A stretch of 64,000 bases of DNA from Cytobacillus sp. NJ13 (GTDB lineage Bacteria > Bacillota > Bacilli > Bacillales > Cytobacillaceae). The stretch is from the NCBI GenBank assembly GCA_030348385.1, contig JAUCFP010000006.1, forward strand, positions 1,488,001 to 1,552,000, read 5' to 3'. This document shows, piece after piece, positions 43,122-51,783 of this stretch. How positions within the stretch are numbered: the stretch's first letter is position 1; every line of letters starts with the position of its first letter. Made by a program: the position numbers and the translations under genes. The notes beneath the pieces are model-generated. The model made no database searches. It was not told the DNA's origin and saw only the letters and a program-made list of their open reading frames with translations.

Positions 43122-44155
43122 TTAATCTTTAAATGCGAAACTCAATAAATCTACATACTTTATTTCTTCAAGATCAATTAAAAAATTTAAATTCTGCTTT
43201 ATTATATCTTTGGTATCCAACTCTACTTGAGCCTCTATCCTTTCGCCGTTCGGCAAATATAATTTTCTCTGTAATGGATTCTTCTGCTATTAAGATAAGC
43301 TGTACTATCACTTGAAAAAAACGGGTATTCAAGCAGAAGTTCATTAGCTCCCCCAAGGAAATGGAAATTAACATTAGAATAAAAATTAAATATTCGATCT
43401 AAAGCAGCTCTACAATGGTTCAAACCTTTCTTCATTAAAGGAATTAACCCTCCAAGTGCTATCACCTCATGTTCTTCATCTACTAACATTTCTAAGGACT
43501 TTAGTGAACCCGAAACCTGAAATACAGGGATGAGGTTTGCTCCTGGAACCATGGCCTTTAATTTAGCATAATTTTCTTTTGTGGCTTCTGGATCTCCTAT
43601 TACATCTAAGGGGAAGAACCCTATTATTCTTGGATTATTCTTATTTGCATTAATAAAGTCTGCATACCCTTTCAATATCATATCCTGTTCAGTTTGTTCA
43701 TCAAACAGGGATAGATTTTGTAACCCTTTCTTACATTTTTGATTATGGAGAGAAAAGCTTCCGCTATCTATATATGCATATAAATTATATCTATCTAATT
43801 GCTTTAGACAGTTAGGCCCTGACTGCAGGATTTGAAAGAAATTAGAAAGCTCAAAATTTCCTCCTATTTTTTTAAGCAGCTGCAACCCATTCTTTTCTCT
43901 TTCAAGTCCACTTGCCCAAAAACGCAGTGTCTTAAGGGATAAACGGTACCCTTCTCTTAACTTCAATAACCTGGCAATATGATGAAAAATCCTATTTATC
44001 ATTCCAAATAGAGCTGATGAGTAGCTAGAGAAACCCTCCATATCCTTTCTAATGATGGCTCCATTAGTCATAAAAAAGGAAAGATTGCAGTCAGTTTTTT
44101 TCCGCTTCCCTTTTTTTAATGTGATTGTGCTTAACCGTTGAATATTAAAAAGCAT
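43122..44155 (-). pseudogene. TGT-like (phage/DpdA-type tRNA-guanine transglycosylase-related) protein, frameshifted
   Basis: The frame 43235-44155 shows the fold signatures YAYIDSGSFSLHNQ, IIGFFPLDVIGDPEATKENY, GANLIPVFQVSG, EVIALGGLIPLMKKG, FHFLGGANELLLEYPFFSSD and STAYLNSRR, seen in transglycosylase-like proteins of phages and 7-deazaguanine DNA-modification systems. After YRE it ends early, but the next frame continues KLYLPNGERIEAQVELDTKD to AFKD and a stop at 43122. Adding one A to the run near 43257-43262 joins them. The N-terminus overlaps dispersed-repeat copy C and has no clear ribosome site, so the 5' end may also be damaged. Confidence 0.6.
44063..44112 (+). repeat. Dispersed repeat, copy C (partial, about 50 bp)
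   Basis: Matches the second half of copies A and B: ATTAGTCATAAAAAAGGAAA, then GATTG-AGT and TTTTCCGCTTCCC. It lies inside the 5' end of the TGT-like frame. Confidence 0.75.
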
Positions 44156-44199
44156 AAGGAAACCTGATTATATTTATACAGAATTTTCATAAAATTCTG

Positions 44200-44229
44200 T
44201 TGACAAATGCAGCCAATTAAAATTAATAT
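44200..44229 (+). promoter_or_regulatory. Promoter of the marR-dpp operon
   Basis: TTGACA, 18-base spacer, TAATAT, about 50 bases before the marR start. Confidence 0.65.
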
Positions 44230-44236
44230 GTAAACA

Positions 44237-44253
44237 AGTTGTTATTAGCAACT
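44237..44253. promoter_or_regulatory. Candidate MarR operator
   Basis: Palindrome AGTTG-TTATTAG-CAACT just downstream of the -10 box, well placed for autorepression by the MarR protein encoded next. Confidence 0.5.
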
Positions 44254-44281
44254 AAATTTATAAACTAAGGAACTAAACTAC

Positions 44282-44734
44282 ATGAATGAAAAAATCGAAA
44301 AAATTAAGAAGTTTAACCGTTTTTATCTTAATGTTGTTGGTTTGTATGCTCAGTATTCAAAAGGAAGCCCCTATTCAATGTCAGAAGCGATGATTATATA
44401 TGAGATAGATAAAAGGAAGAGATGTACAGCTTCTCAATTATCTGAGTATTTCGACTTCGATAAAGGCTATGTAAGTAGAATGATACATAAGCTCAGCAAA
44501 CAAAAACTTATTGAACGGGTATCGGATAACCAAGATAAACGAAAGAAATATTTGCATATCACTGAAAAAGGGCAAAAAGTTCTTAAAGAACTTTCAGATA
44601 ATGCCAGCAATGATGTAAGGAGGATGATTGAAAAAATTGATTTGGAACAAGTAAATTCTCTTATTCAATCAATGGAAGAAATCGAGGAAATTTTATCAGT
44701 CAATAAAGGAGGAAGATTTGATGAGGAAAAATAA
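44282..44734 (+). CDS. MarR family transcriptional regulator
   Basis: 150-aa winged-helix protein. The DNA-binding part is CTASQLSEYFDFDKGYVSRM then IHKLSKQKLIERVSDNQDKRK with the wing, flanked by the dimerisation helices. It probably represses or activates the peptide transporter operon that starts within its own 3' end. ATG at 44282 with AAGGA upstream. A palindrome lies in its promoter. Confidence 0.9.
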   Translation: MNEKIEKIKKFNRFYLNVVGLYAQYSKGSPYSMSEAMIIYEIDKRKRCTASQLSEYFDFDKGYVSRMIHKLSKQKLIERVSDNQDKRKKYLHITEKGQKVLKELSDNASNDVRRMIEKIDLEQVNSLIQSMEEIEEILSVNKGGRFDEEK

Positions 44735-46271
44735 GGTCCTGATTACATTTCTTTTAATCATTACGATGTTATTGGCAGCATGTACAGAAGGTACTAATGT
44801 GGATGGTAATTCCAGTAGTTCACCAGATTCTAGTTCAGATGCTAATAGTCAGGGTCCCCTTGTCATCGGTTTTGAAGCAGACGCTACCACACTTCTAGCA
44901 AATCACGATGTCAACTACACCACAGATACGCTAATTCGTAATATTTATGATCCACTGATTGATCGAGATTCTCAAACAGCTGAATTTGTCCCTGTTCTTG
45001 CAGAGGAATGGAAAAATACAGACGAAAAAACATGGTACTTAAAGCTGAAAGAAGGAATTAAGTTCCATAACGGAGCAGATTTTAATGCAAATGCAGTTAA
45101 ATTTAGTATCGACTACATCTTAGATGAAAGTAACGGGTCATTTTACCGTTCAAGATGGGCTAACGTTGAGGAGGTCGTTGTACTTTCAGATTACGAAGTG
45201 GAGATCCATACATCCGTGCCTTTTCCAAGCTTAATCCAACGAATTGCAGAAGATTTGCTCATCATGGAACCTGGCTATGTTGAAGAAGCAGGTATAGAGA
45301 AAGCATCAAGCGAACCAGTTGGTACAGGGGCGTATACGTTTGTTGAATGGTCAAGAGATAACCATTTGAAATTAAAAGCTTTTGAAGATTATTGGCAAGG
45401 AAAACCTGGGATTGAGGAAGTTGAGTTCCGAATTATTCCGGAATTTAGCGCAAGGATGTCTGCTTTTATGAGCGGAGAAATATATTTATTTAAGAACATC
45501 CCTGTCGACTCAGTTAAACAATTTGAAAGTAATGAAGTAAAACAAATTTCTTCTTCACGTATCAATTACTTAGCATTATCGAACCTTGTCGATGGTCCAT
45601 TAAAAGATGTCAAAGTTAGACAAGCGATTAATCACGCTATCAATGCAAATGAACTTCTAGAAACTGTATTAAGTGGGTATGGATCGAGAATTACAGGACC
45701 TCTGTCCCAATTGAATGCTGATTATGCTGAAACTAAAGAATACGACTATGACCCAGATCTTGCCGTAAAGTTAATCGAAGAAGCTGGCTATAGTCCAGAA
45801 GAATTAACATTAACATTGGATACACCAAGTGGTCGATATCCGATGGACTCCCATATTGCTCAAGCCATTGCCTCACAATTACAAAGTATCGGGATCAATG
45901 TAGAAGTAAGGGTGAATGAATGGGGACAGCATTTGGAGAAGATTCAAAAAAGAGAAACTGGTGATATGTACATTCTTGGATGGGGGCCAGCTTTCGATGC
46001 CCAGTCAACAATTGAAAACTTGTTCACTTTAGAAGCGCCATACAGTAGTTTTTACCAGGAGGATATTGAGAAAAAGATTAAGGAAACAAACCAATTGTTT
46101 GATCAAGAAGCGCGCTATGCAGGATACGCTGAACTTCAACAGCAGTTAGTAGAACAAGCTGCTTGGGTTCCATTATGGCAGCAAGCAGACCTTTACGCTG
46201 TTAAATCTTCTTTAAATTTCTCACCTCGTGTTGATGAGAAAATGAACGTGTTTGAGATGTCATGGAACTAA
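44721..46271 (+). CDS. Dipeptide/oligopeptide ABC transporter substrate-binding lipoprotein
   Basis: 516-aa solute-binding protein of family 5 (DppA/OppA type). Lipobox LLAAC with lipidated Cys after a short signal peptide, then a Ser-rich linker, then the SBP_5 fold with PLIDRDSQTAEFVPVLAEEW, KLKEGIKFHNGADFNANAVK and GTGAYTFVEW. ATG at 44721 follows AGGAGG inside the end of marR; a TTG one codon earlier is possible. It captures peptides for the permease encoded downstream. Confidence 0.92.
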   Translation: MRKNKVLITFLLIITMLLAACTEGTNVDGNSSSSPDSSSDANSQGPLVIGFEADATTLLANHDVNYTTDTLIRNIYDPLIDRDSQTAEFVPVLAEEWKNTDEKTWYLKLKEGIKFHNGADFNANAVKFSIDYILDESNGSFYRSRWANVEEVVVLSDYEVEIHTSVPFPSLIQRIAEDLLIMEPGYVEEAGIEKASSEPVGTGAYTFVEWSRDNHLKLKAFEDYWQGKPGIEEVEFRIIPEFSARMSAFMSGEIYLFKNIPVDSVKQFESNEVKQISSSRINYLALSNLVDGPLKDVKVRQAINHAINANELLETVLSGYGSRITGPLSQLNADYAETKEYDYDPDLAVKLIEEAGYSPEELTLTLDTPSGRYPMDSHIAQAIASQLQSIGINVEVRVNEWGQHLEKIQKRETGDMYILGWGPAFDAQSTIENLFTLEAPYSSFYQEDIEKKIKETNQLFDQEARYAGYAELQQQLVEQAAWVPLWQQADLYAVKSSLNFSPRVDEKMNVFEMSWN

Positions 46272-46284
46272 ATTTATAGTTTCA

Positions 46285-46313
46285 AAGAAGAGAGGGTCCC
46301 CTTCTCTCTTCTT
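46285..46313 (+). terminator. Intercistronic hairpin between binding protein and permease
   Basis: Perfect 10-bp stem AAGAAGAGAG / CTCTCTTCTT, then TTATT. Such partial terminators keep the binding protein at higher level than the membrane subunits. Confidence 0.65.
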
Positions 46314-46343
46314 TTATTCCACGGGATAAGGCGGGGTGCTACT

Positions 46344-47261
46344 ATGTTAGATTTTATAATTAAAAGATTAATACAAGTGGTCATCGTTGTATTTCTTGCT
46401 CTAACAGCAGTCTTCTTTTTAATTCGTCTTTCGGGAGATCCGACTACACTATTCCTCCCGCCTGATGCGCCAAGGGAACAAATTGAAGAATATCGTGAGT
46501 TATTAGGGTTTAACCGCCCACTATATGTTCAATACACTGACTTCATGAAAGGCGCCATTCAAGGTGATTTTGGAGAATCTTTAAGAAGTGGCGACGATGC
46601 TCTAGGACTTGTTTTAGAAAGAATGCCAGCAACTTTTCAATTAGCATTCTCAGCATTGTTATTATCAATCATCATCGCTATTCCACTTGGTGTTCTATCT
46701 GCATATAAACGAAACACCCTATTTGATAAAGCAAGTGTAGGGATTACGGTTATCGGTCAGGCTATCCCCAGTTTTTGGTTTGGTTTAATTTTAATTTTTA
46801 TTTTTGCTGCTCAACTAAAATTATTTCCATCGAGTGGAGGCGGCTCTGTTAATCACATGGTGCTTCCAGTTATTACACTAGCTTTGTATAGTGTATCGCG
46901 TTTTGTCCGCTTTACTCGATCGGCCATGCTAGATGTATTAAATAAAGACTATATCCGAACAACCAAAGCAGCTGGAACACCAACATCCACGCTAATTATG
47001 AAATACGCCTTAAAAAATTCTTTGATTCCGATCCTCACATTAATTGCGCTTGATCTCGGTGTTTTATTAGGCGGCGCTGTTATTACGGAAGCTGTTTTTT
47101 CTTGGCCTGGTGTAGGTAGACTATTACACCAGTCATTAATGAATCGAGATTTCCCAATTGTATTGGCTGGCGTATTTATCATTGCCATCATTTATGCAGT
47201 CATCAACTTTATTACAGATATTTTATATGCATATGTGAACCCCCAAATTAGAGTGAAGTAG
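46344..47261 (+). CDS. Dipeptide ABC transporter permease (DppB type)
   Basis: 305-aa inner-membrane permease with six helices. Typical N-terminus LDFIIKRLIQVVIVVFLALT with RLSGDPT, then the linker LGFNRPLYVQYTDFMKGAIQ and GDFGESL, and the coupling EAA loop RTTKAAGTPTSTLIMKYALK. It forms the channel with the DppC partner. GGGGTGC before the ATG at 46344. Confidence 0.93.
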   Translation: MLDFIIKRLIQVVIVVFLALTAVFFLIRLSGDPTTLFLPPDAPREQIEEYRELLGFNRPLYVQYTDFMKGAIQGDFGESLRSGDDALGLVLERMPATFQLAFSALLLSIIIAIPLGVLSAYKRNTLFDKASVGITVIGQAIPSFWFGLILIFIFAAQLKLFPSSGGGSVNHMVLPVITLALYSVSRFVRFTRSAMLDVLNKDYIRTTKAAGTPTSTLIMKYALKNSLIPILTLIALDLGVLLGGAVITEAVFSWPGVGRLLHQSLMNRDFPIVLAGVFIIAIIYAVINFITDILYAYVNPQIRVK

Positions 47262-47269
47262 GTGAAGCT

Positions 47270-48172
47270 GTGGAAACCAGTACAATTACAACCACTAATA
47301 AAACAATTGATATGAAATTTAAAAAGAAATCTAAATTCAAGGATTTCTTTCGAAAACTGTCAAAAAGCTGGGCTGGGTTGCTCGGTTTTTGCATCATTAT
47401 CTTTTTAGTAGTTCTCAGTCTATTTGGGCAATGGATTGCCCCTTTTGATCCTATGGATGCCCCATTACGAGATCGTCTTTTACCTCCTTTTACAGACGGT
47501 CACATATTAGGAACCGATCAATTAGGAAGAGATATACTTTCTAGAATCATTGCAGGTACAAAAGTATCCTTAATCATTGGGTTAGCCACAGCTTTATTAG
47601 CCGGGGTCATTGGCACCATCGTGGGTGTGATTGCAGGATACTTTAGGGGCTGGATTGATATAGTTTTAATGCGAATTGTGGATGTTCAATTAAGTTTTCC
47701 ATTTATCTTATTAGTACTCGTCATAAGTGCAGTACTTGGAGCAGGACTTACAAACATTATCATATCTCTTGCTTTAGCGGGGTGGGTTATTTTTGCCAGA
47801 GTTATTCGCAGTGAAGTGTTGGCTTTGAGAGAAAAGGAATTTATTACAGCAGCAATCGCAACTGGTGTGCCGAAATTCGAGATATTAGTAAGACATATCC
47901 TCCCTAATATCTTTACACCCATCATTATTTTAATCTCTTTACAAATGGGCACATACATTATCGCAGAAGCATCCGTAAGTTTCTTAGGATTCGGAGTTCA
48001 ACCGCCCACTCCTGCATGGGGCAACATGCTTAATGAAGGAAAGGATTATATTTTCAGTTCTTGGTGGTTAATCACATTCCCGGGTATTGCGATTATCCTC
48101 ACTACACTTGGGGTTAATTTATTCGGTGACTGGTTAAGGGATACACTCGATCCTGAACTAAAAGGCGAATAA
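47270..48172 (+). CDS. Dipeptide ABC transporter permease (DppC type)
   Basis: 300-aa second permease. It has the DppC/OppC N-terminal helix followed by APFDPMDAPLRDRLLPPFTD and HILGTDQLGRDILSRIIAGT, and the EAA loop TAAIATGVPKFEILVRHILP. GTG start at 47270 with AGTAGGTG upstream, 8 bp after the DppB stop. The polar N-terminal tail before the first helix is rather long and lysine-rich. Confidence 0.93.
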   Translation: METSTITTTNKTIDMKFKKKSKFKDFFRKLSKSWAGLLGFCIIIFLVVLSLFGQWIAPFDPMDAPLRDRLLPPFTDGHILGTDQLGRDILSRIIAGTKVSLIIGLATALLAGVIGTIVGVIAGYFRGWIDIVLMRIVDVQLSFPFILLVLVISAVLGAGLTNIIISLALAGWVIFARVIRSEVLALREKEFITAAIATGVPKFEILVRHILPNIFTPIIILISLQMGTYIIAEASVSFLGFGVQPPTPAWGNMLNEGKDYIFSSWWLITFPGIAIILTTLGVNLFGDWLRDTLDPELKGE

Positions 48173-48187
48173 TAGGAGGTGAAAAAA

Positions 48188-49177
48188 ATGACTGAAGTAC
48201 TTCTTGAAATCAAAAATCTTGGTATCCAATTTAATACAGGAGAAGGTACCGTTCAACCGATTCGAGGGGTAAATTTCTCCTTGAAAAAAAGTGAAACTCT
48301 TGGGGTTGTTGGTGAATCTGGTAGTGGAAAAAGTGTTACTTCTTTAGCGATAATGGGACTTTTACCAGAGAAAAAAAGCAAGATTGTTTCTGGGAGTATT
48401 CATTTTAATAATATGGATGTAACTACACTAGATAGTCACCAATACAGAAAACTTCGCGGGAATGAAATATCCATGATATTCCAGGAACCAATGACCTCTC
48501 TCAATCCTGTTTTTACAATAGGTGAACAATTAAGTGAGCCACTAAAACAGCATAAAAAAATGCCAAAAAAAGAAAGAAAAGAAGCCATCATCAATATGTT
48601 AAAGCAAGTGGGCATTCCAAGAGCGGAACAGATTATTAACGAGTATCCTCATCAATTATCAGGCGGTATGAGGCAACGCGTAATGATTTCATTAGCCCTT
48701 TTATGCGATCCTAAACTCCTCATTTGCGATGAACCTACTACTGCTTTAGATGTAACCATTCAAGCACAAATCTTAGAACTGATGAAGCAAATTAAAGCTG
48801 AAAAAGATATGAGTCTTCTTTTTATCACACATGATTTGGGTGTGGTAGCAGAAATGTGCGATCGTGTTGTGGTCATGTATGCTGGGGAAATTGTTGAAGT
48901 GGCAGAGATCCATGAACTATTTGACAATCCCCTACATCCATATACAAAAGGTCTAATCCATTCTCTACCGACGAATAATTCGAGAAAAAGCAAACTCTAT
49001 TCCATTAACGGACAAGTACCTAGGCCAGATGAAATTGGAGAAGGCTGTACATTCGCCAATCGATGTCCATATGCATTTGATAAATGCACTGTGAGCGCCC
49101 CTCCTACTTTTTCAATGGGAGAGCATTTAAGTAAATGTTGGCTACAAGAGTCCAATCGGCAGGTGAATATTCATTGA
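48188..49177 (+). CDS. Dipeptide ABC transporter ATPase (DppD type)
   Basis: 329-aa ATPase. Walker A GESGSGKSVTSLAIMG, signature LSGGMRQRVMISLALL, Walker B LLICDEPTTALDVTIQAQ and switch ITHDLGVVAEMCDRV. The C-terminal oligopeptide domain has the four-cysteine pattern GCTFANRCPYAFDKC and a final Cys (KCWL), which may bind an iron-sulfur cluster in this family. ATG at 48188 follows TAGGAGG by 8 bases; the GTG at 48179 overlaps that site. Confidence 0.93.
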   Translation: MTEVLLEIKNLGIQFNTGEGTVQPIRGVNFSLKKSETLGVVGESGSGKSVTSLAIMGLLPEKKSKIVSGSIHFNNMDVTTLDSHQYRKLRGNEISMIFQEPMTSLNPVFTIGEQLSEPLKQHKKMPKKERKEAIINMLKQVGIPRAEQIINEYPHQLSGGMRQRVMISLALLCDPKLLICDEPTTALDVTIQAQILELMKQIKAEKDMSLLFITHDLGVVAEMCDRVVVMYAGEIVEVAEIHELFDNPLHPYTKGLIHSLPTNNSRKSKLYSINGQVPRPDEIGEGCTFANRCPYAFDKCTVSAPPTFSMGEHLSKCWLQESNRQVNIH

Positions 49178-50181
49178 TGGAAAAGCCCTTACTAGAAGTT
49201 AAGAATCTTAAAAAATACTATGAAATATCACAAGGTCTCTTTAAGCCGAAGCTAGTAGTAAAGGCTGTAGACGATATTAGTTTTTCTATTAATAAAGGAG
49301 AAACTTTTGCCCTAGTTGGAGAATCTGGCTGCGGAAAATCGACAACTGGAAGAACCATATTGAGGTTAACTGGTGCAACTTCAGGTGAAATCCGATACAA
49401 GGGGCAAGACCTTCTATCATTACCGACTGAAAAAATGCGCTCATTACGGAAAGAGATGCAAATGGTCTTTCAGGATCCGTACGCTTCTCTTAATCCTAAG
49501 ATGACCATTAAACAAATCTTAATGGAACCGCTCCGAGTCCATAAGAAATTTCATCCTGACGAACGATTGGAGAAAATTATCGAGATTCTAGAAATCGTCG
49601 GTCTCTCTAAAACTCATCTTGATCGGCACCCTAATGAATTTTCCGGTGGACAAAGGCAGCGGATCGGCATAGCTAGGACTGTTATTTTAAACCCAGACTT
49701 TATTATAGCAGACGAACCCGTTTCCGCTCTTGATGTATCTGTTCAATCACAAGTTATTAATTTAATGCTCGAGCTACAAAAAGATTTTGGTTTGACATAC
49801 TTATTTATTTCCCACGATTTAAGTGTAGTTAAACATATGACAGACCGAGTTGCAGTTATGTATCTTGGGAAAATTGTAGAATTAGCCGACACTGAAGAAT
49901 TGTTTTCAAACCCAAAACACCCTTATACTCAGGCATTAATCTCAGCTATCCCTGTATCTCACCCTAGAGAAGCGAAAGAACGAATCGTATTGAAAGGAGA
50001 TGTTCCTAACCCTGCCAATCCACCTTCTGGATGCACGTTCCACACAAGATGCCCATTTGTCATGGAAATGTGTAAATCTATTGAACCTTCACTCACAGAA
50101 ATAGCTACAGGTCATACCGCAAGCTGCCATCTATATACCAATAACAAGGAGGAAAAAACAAATGCTATTATCTATTCCTAA
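49177..50181 (+). CDS. Dipeptide ABC transporter ATPase (DppF/OppF type)
   Basis: 334-aa second ATPase. Walker A GESGCGKSTTGRTILRL, signature FSGGQRQRIGIARTV, Walker B FIIADEPVSALDVSVQSQ, and the C-terminal GCTFHTRCPFVMEMC cysteine motif. ATG at 49177 overlaps the DppD stop (TGATG), a coupled arrangement. It completes the ABC importer SBP-B-C-D-F. Confidence 0.93.
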   Translation: MEKPLLEVKNLKKYYEISQGLFKPKLVVKAVDDISFSINKGETFALVGESGCGKSTTGRTILRLTGATSGEIRYKGQDLLSLPTEKMRSLRKEMQMVFQDPYASLNPKMTIKQILMEPLRVHKKFHPDERLEKIIEILEIVGLSKTHLDRHPNEFSGGQRQRIGIARTVILNPDFIIADEPVSALDVSVQSQVINLMLELQKDFGLTYLFISHDLSVVKHMTDRVAVMYLGKIVELADTEELFSNPKHPYTQALISAIPVSHPREAKERIVLKGDVPNPANPPSGCTFHTRCPFVMEMCKSIEPSLTEIATGHTASCHLYTNNKEEKTNAIIYS

Positions 50182-51343
50182 ATACGAATTTAAAGAAAGA
50201 CAAGAAAAGTTTAAAAGCATTTACAAAGGAAAGGAATGTGATGCTACCGTTCTTTTCTCTGTAACAGATATCTTTTACTTAACTGGATTTCATTTTCATC
50301 CTACCGAGAGACCTATTGGTTTGCTGATTGATCCGCAAGATAAAGTTCACTTATTTGTTCCAGCATTAGAGCATGAACATGCGGAAGAATATAGTGTTGT
50401 GGATTATGTACATTCATATCCTGAATATCCGGGAATTAAGCACCCGATGGAGTATTTCAAAGATATCTTAATAGAATATGGGTTTGAGAATAAAACGATT
50501 GGTTTTGATTCTTTAGGCTATGGCTCCCCAATGGGCTATCGCGGTCCCGCTATAGATCAGCTAATCGACTCGAAGCAATTTGTATCTTTACAGGGTGTAG
50601 TTGAAGAAATGAGATTTATTAAGAGTCCAAATGAAATTGAATTAATTAAAGAATCCTGTCGCTGGGGAAATCTAGTGCACCGCTTGCTCCAAAAATATAC
50701 CAAAAGTGGTTTAAGTGAAATTGAAATTACTAGTAAGGCTTCGAATGAAGCAACAAAAGCCATGATTGATACTCTTGGACCCGATTATAAACCACATGGT
50801 CAAACACCTTACGCTGTTTTTCGCGGTCAAGTCGGTCCAGAATCTGCTTTCCCCCATGCCGTAACACAAAATATCGTATTAAAAAAAGGAGACACTCTAG
50901 TAACGGGAGCAGCATCCAGTGTTTTTGGATATACAAGTGAGTTAGAGCGAGTAATGTTCGTCGAAGAATATTCTAAGGAGCAGGAAAAATATTTTCACCA
51001 TATGTATGAAGCCCAAGAAGTTGCATTTAAAGCCATCAAACCTGGTAGAGCATACTCTAATGTTGAAAAAGATGTTCAAGCATATTTCAAAGAAAACAAC
51101 TTAACAGAATTAACGAGACACCATACCGGCCACAACATCGGAATACTAGGGCATGAAGCACCGTTTTTCGACTTAGGTGATCACACATTACTAGAACCAG
51201 GCATGGTTGTTACCGTTGAGCCTGGAATATATGTGAAGGGCTTAGGTGGCTTTAGACACTCTGATACGGTTCTTGTGACAGAAGATGGCATTGAAATGTT
51301 GACCTATTACCCGAGAGACCTCCAATCCTTAATTTGTTACTAA
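50162..51343 (+). CDS. M24-fold protein (Xaa-Pro peptidase/creatinase-like) lacking canonical metal ligands
   Basis: 393-aa pita-bread fold protein with an N-terminal creatinase domain and a C-terminal M24 domain (about 160-385). The histidine [15 protein letters not shown] and glutamate [10 protein letters not shown] remain. The metal-binding Asp pair of peptidases is replaced in [20 protein letters not shown] (Thr and Glu), and the last ligand in [11 protein letters not shown] is Ser instead of Glu. TSELER resembles creatinase, which needs no metal. ATG at 50162 after AAGGAGG, overlapping dppF. It probably processes the imported peptide or amide. Confidence 0.85.
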   Translation: MLLSIPKYEFKERQEKFKSIYKGKECDATVLFSVTDIFYLTGFHFHPTERPIGLLIDPQDKVHLFVPALEHEHAEEYSVVDYVHSYPEYPGIKHPMEYFKDILIEYGFENKTIGFDSLGYGSPMGYRGPAIDQLIDSKQFVSLQGVVEEMRFIKSPNEIELIKESCRWGNLVHRLLQKYTKSGLSEIEITSKASNEATKAMIDTLGPDYKPHGQTPYAVFRGQVGPESAFPHAVTQNIVLKKGDTLVTGAASSVFGYTSELERVMFVEEYSKEQEKYFHHMYEAQEVAFKAIKPGRAYSNVEKDVQAYFKENNLTELTRHHTGHNIGILGHEAPFFDLGDHTLLEPGMVVTVEPGIYVKGLGGFRHSDTVLVTEDGIEMLTYYPRDLQSLICY

Positions 51344-51371
51344 AGGAGTTATCCTTAGTACCAATAATGAA

Positions 51372-51417
51372 TGACTCAATCTTTCTGAAAGGACAGTTGA
51401 GTCATAATAATTTTTTT
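51372..51417 (+). terminator. Terminator of the dpp operon
   Basis: Stem TGACTCAA / TTGAGTCA with a 17-base loop, then TAATAATTTTTTT, 30 bases after the M24 gene. Confidence 0.8.
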
Positions 51418-51480
51418 CTGAGGTACTTTAAAGGATTTTTTTTATTTCGGCCAGTGGAACTTAAAAAGTAATGGAAAATG

Positions 51481-51550
51481 AAAAAACGCACTTTACCCAA
51501 AGGATTAATTAACTACGATAGTAGTTTTAATCACTTGGATAAAGTGCGTT
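51481..51550 (-). terminator. Long inverted repeat, probable terminator of the cdaR-like gene
   Basis: Sixteen-base outer arms AACGCACTTTACCCAA / TTGGATAAAGTGCGTT (one mismatch) plus inner arms GATTAA-AACTAC / GTAGTT-TTAATC. On the minus strand TTTTTT follows. The size (66 bp) exceeds most terminators. Confidence 0.65.
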
Positions 51551-51567
51551 CATAAATTAAAGATAAT

Positions 51568-51672
51568 AACGCCCGCCTGGGTGTTATTAAAAATAAAAGA
51601 AGAAGTATAAGTCTAGTATACCCTCCCCATAAGCCATAAAAAGGGAAAGATTGAAGTCATTGGTTTTCCGCT
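51568..51672 (+). repeat. Dispersed repeat, copy B (105 bp)
   Basis: Begins AACGCCCGCCTGGGTGTTAT, ends GGTTTTCCGCT. Same length and order as copy A at 8930-9034 with scattered substitutions. Here it sits free between genes, directly beside the long inverted repeat. Confidence 0.8.
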
Positions 51673-51783
51673 TTAAAGTACAATGTTTATTGCAATGGAC
51701 TATGAAATTTTGTGCGTTTTGCACATTAATCAGTTTTTTATGGTGGAAATCTTACTGATCTTTTTGAAAATTTACATTTTTCT

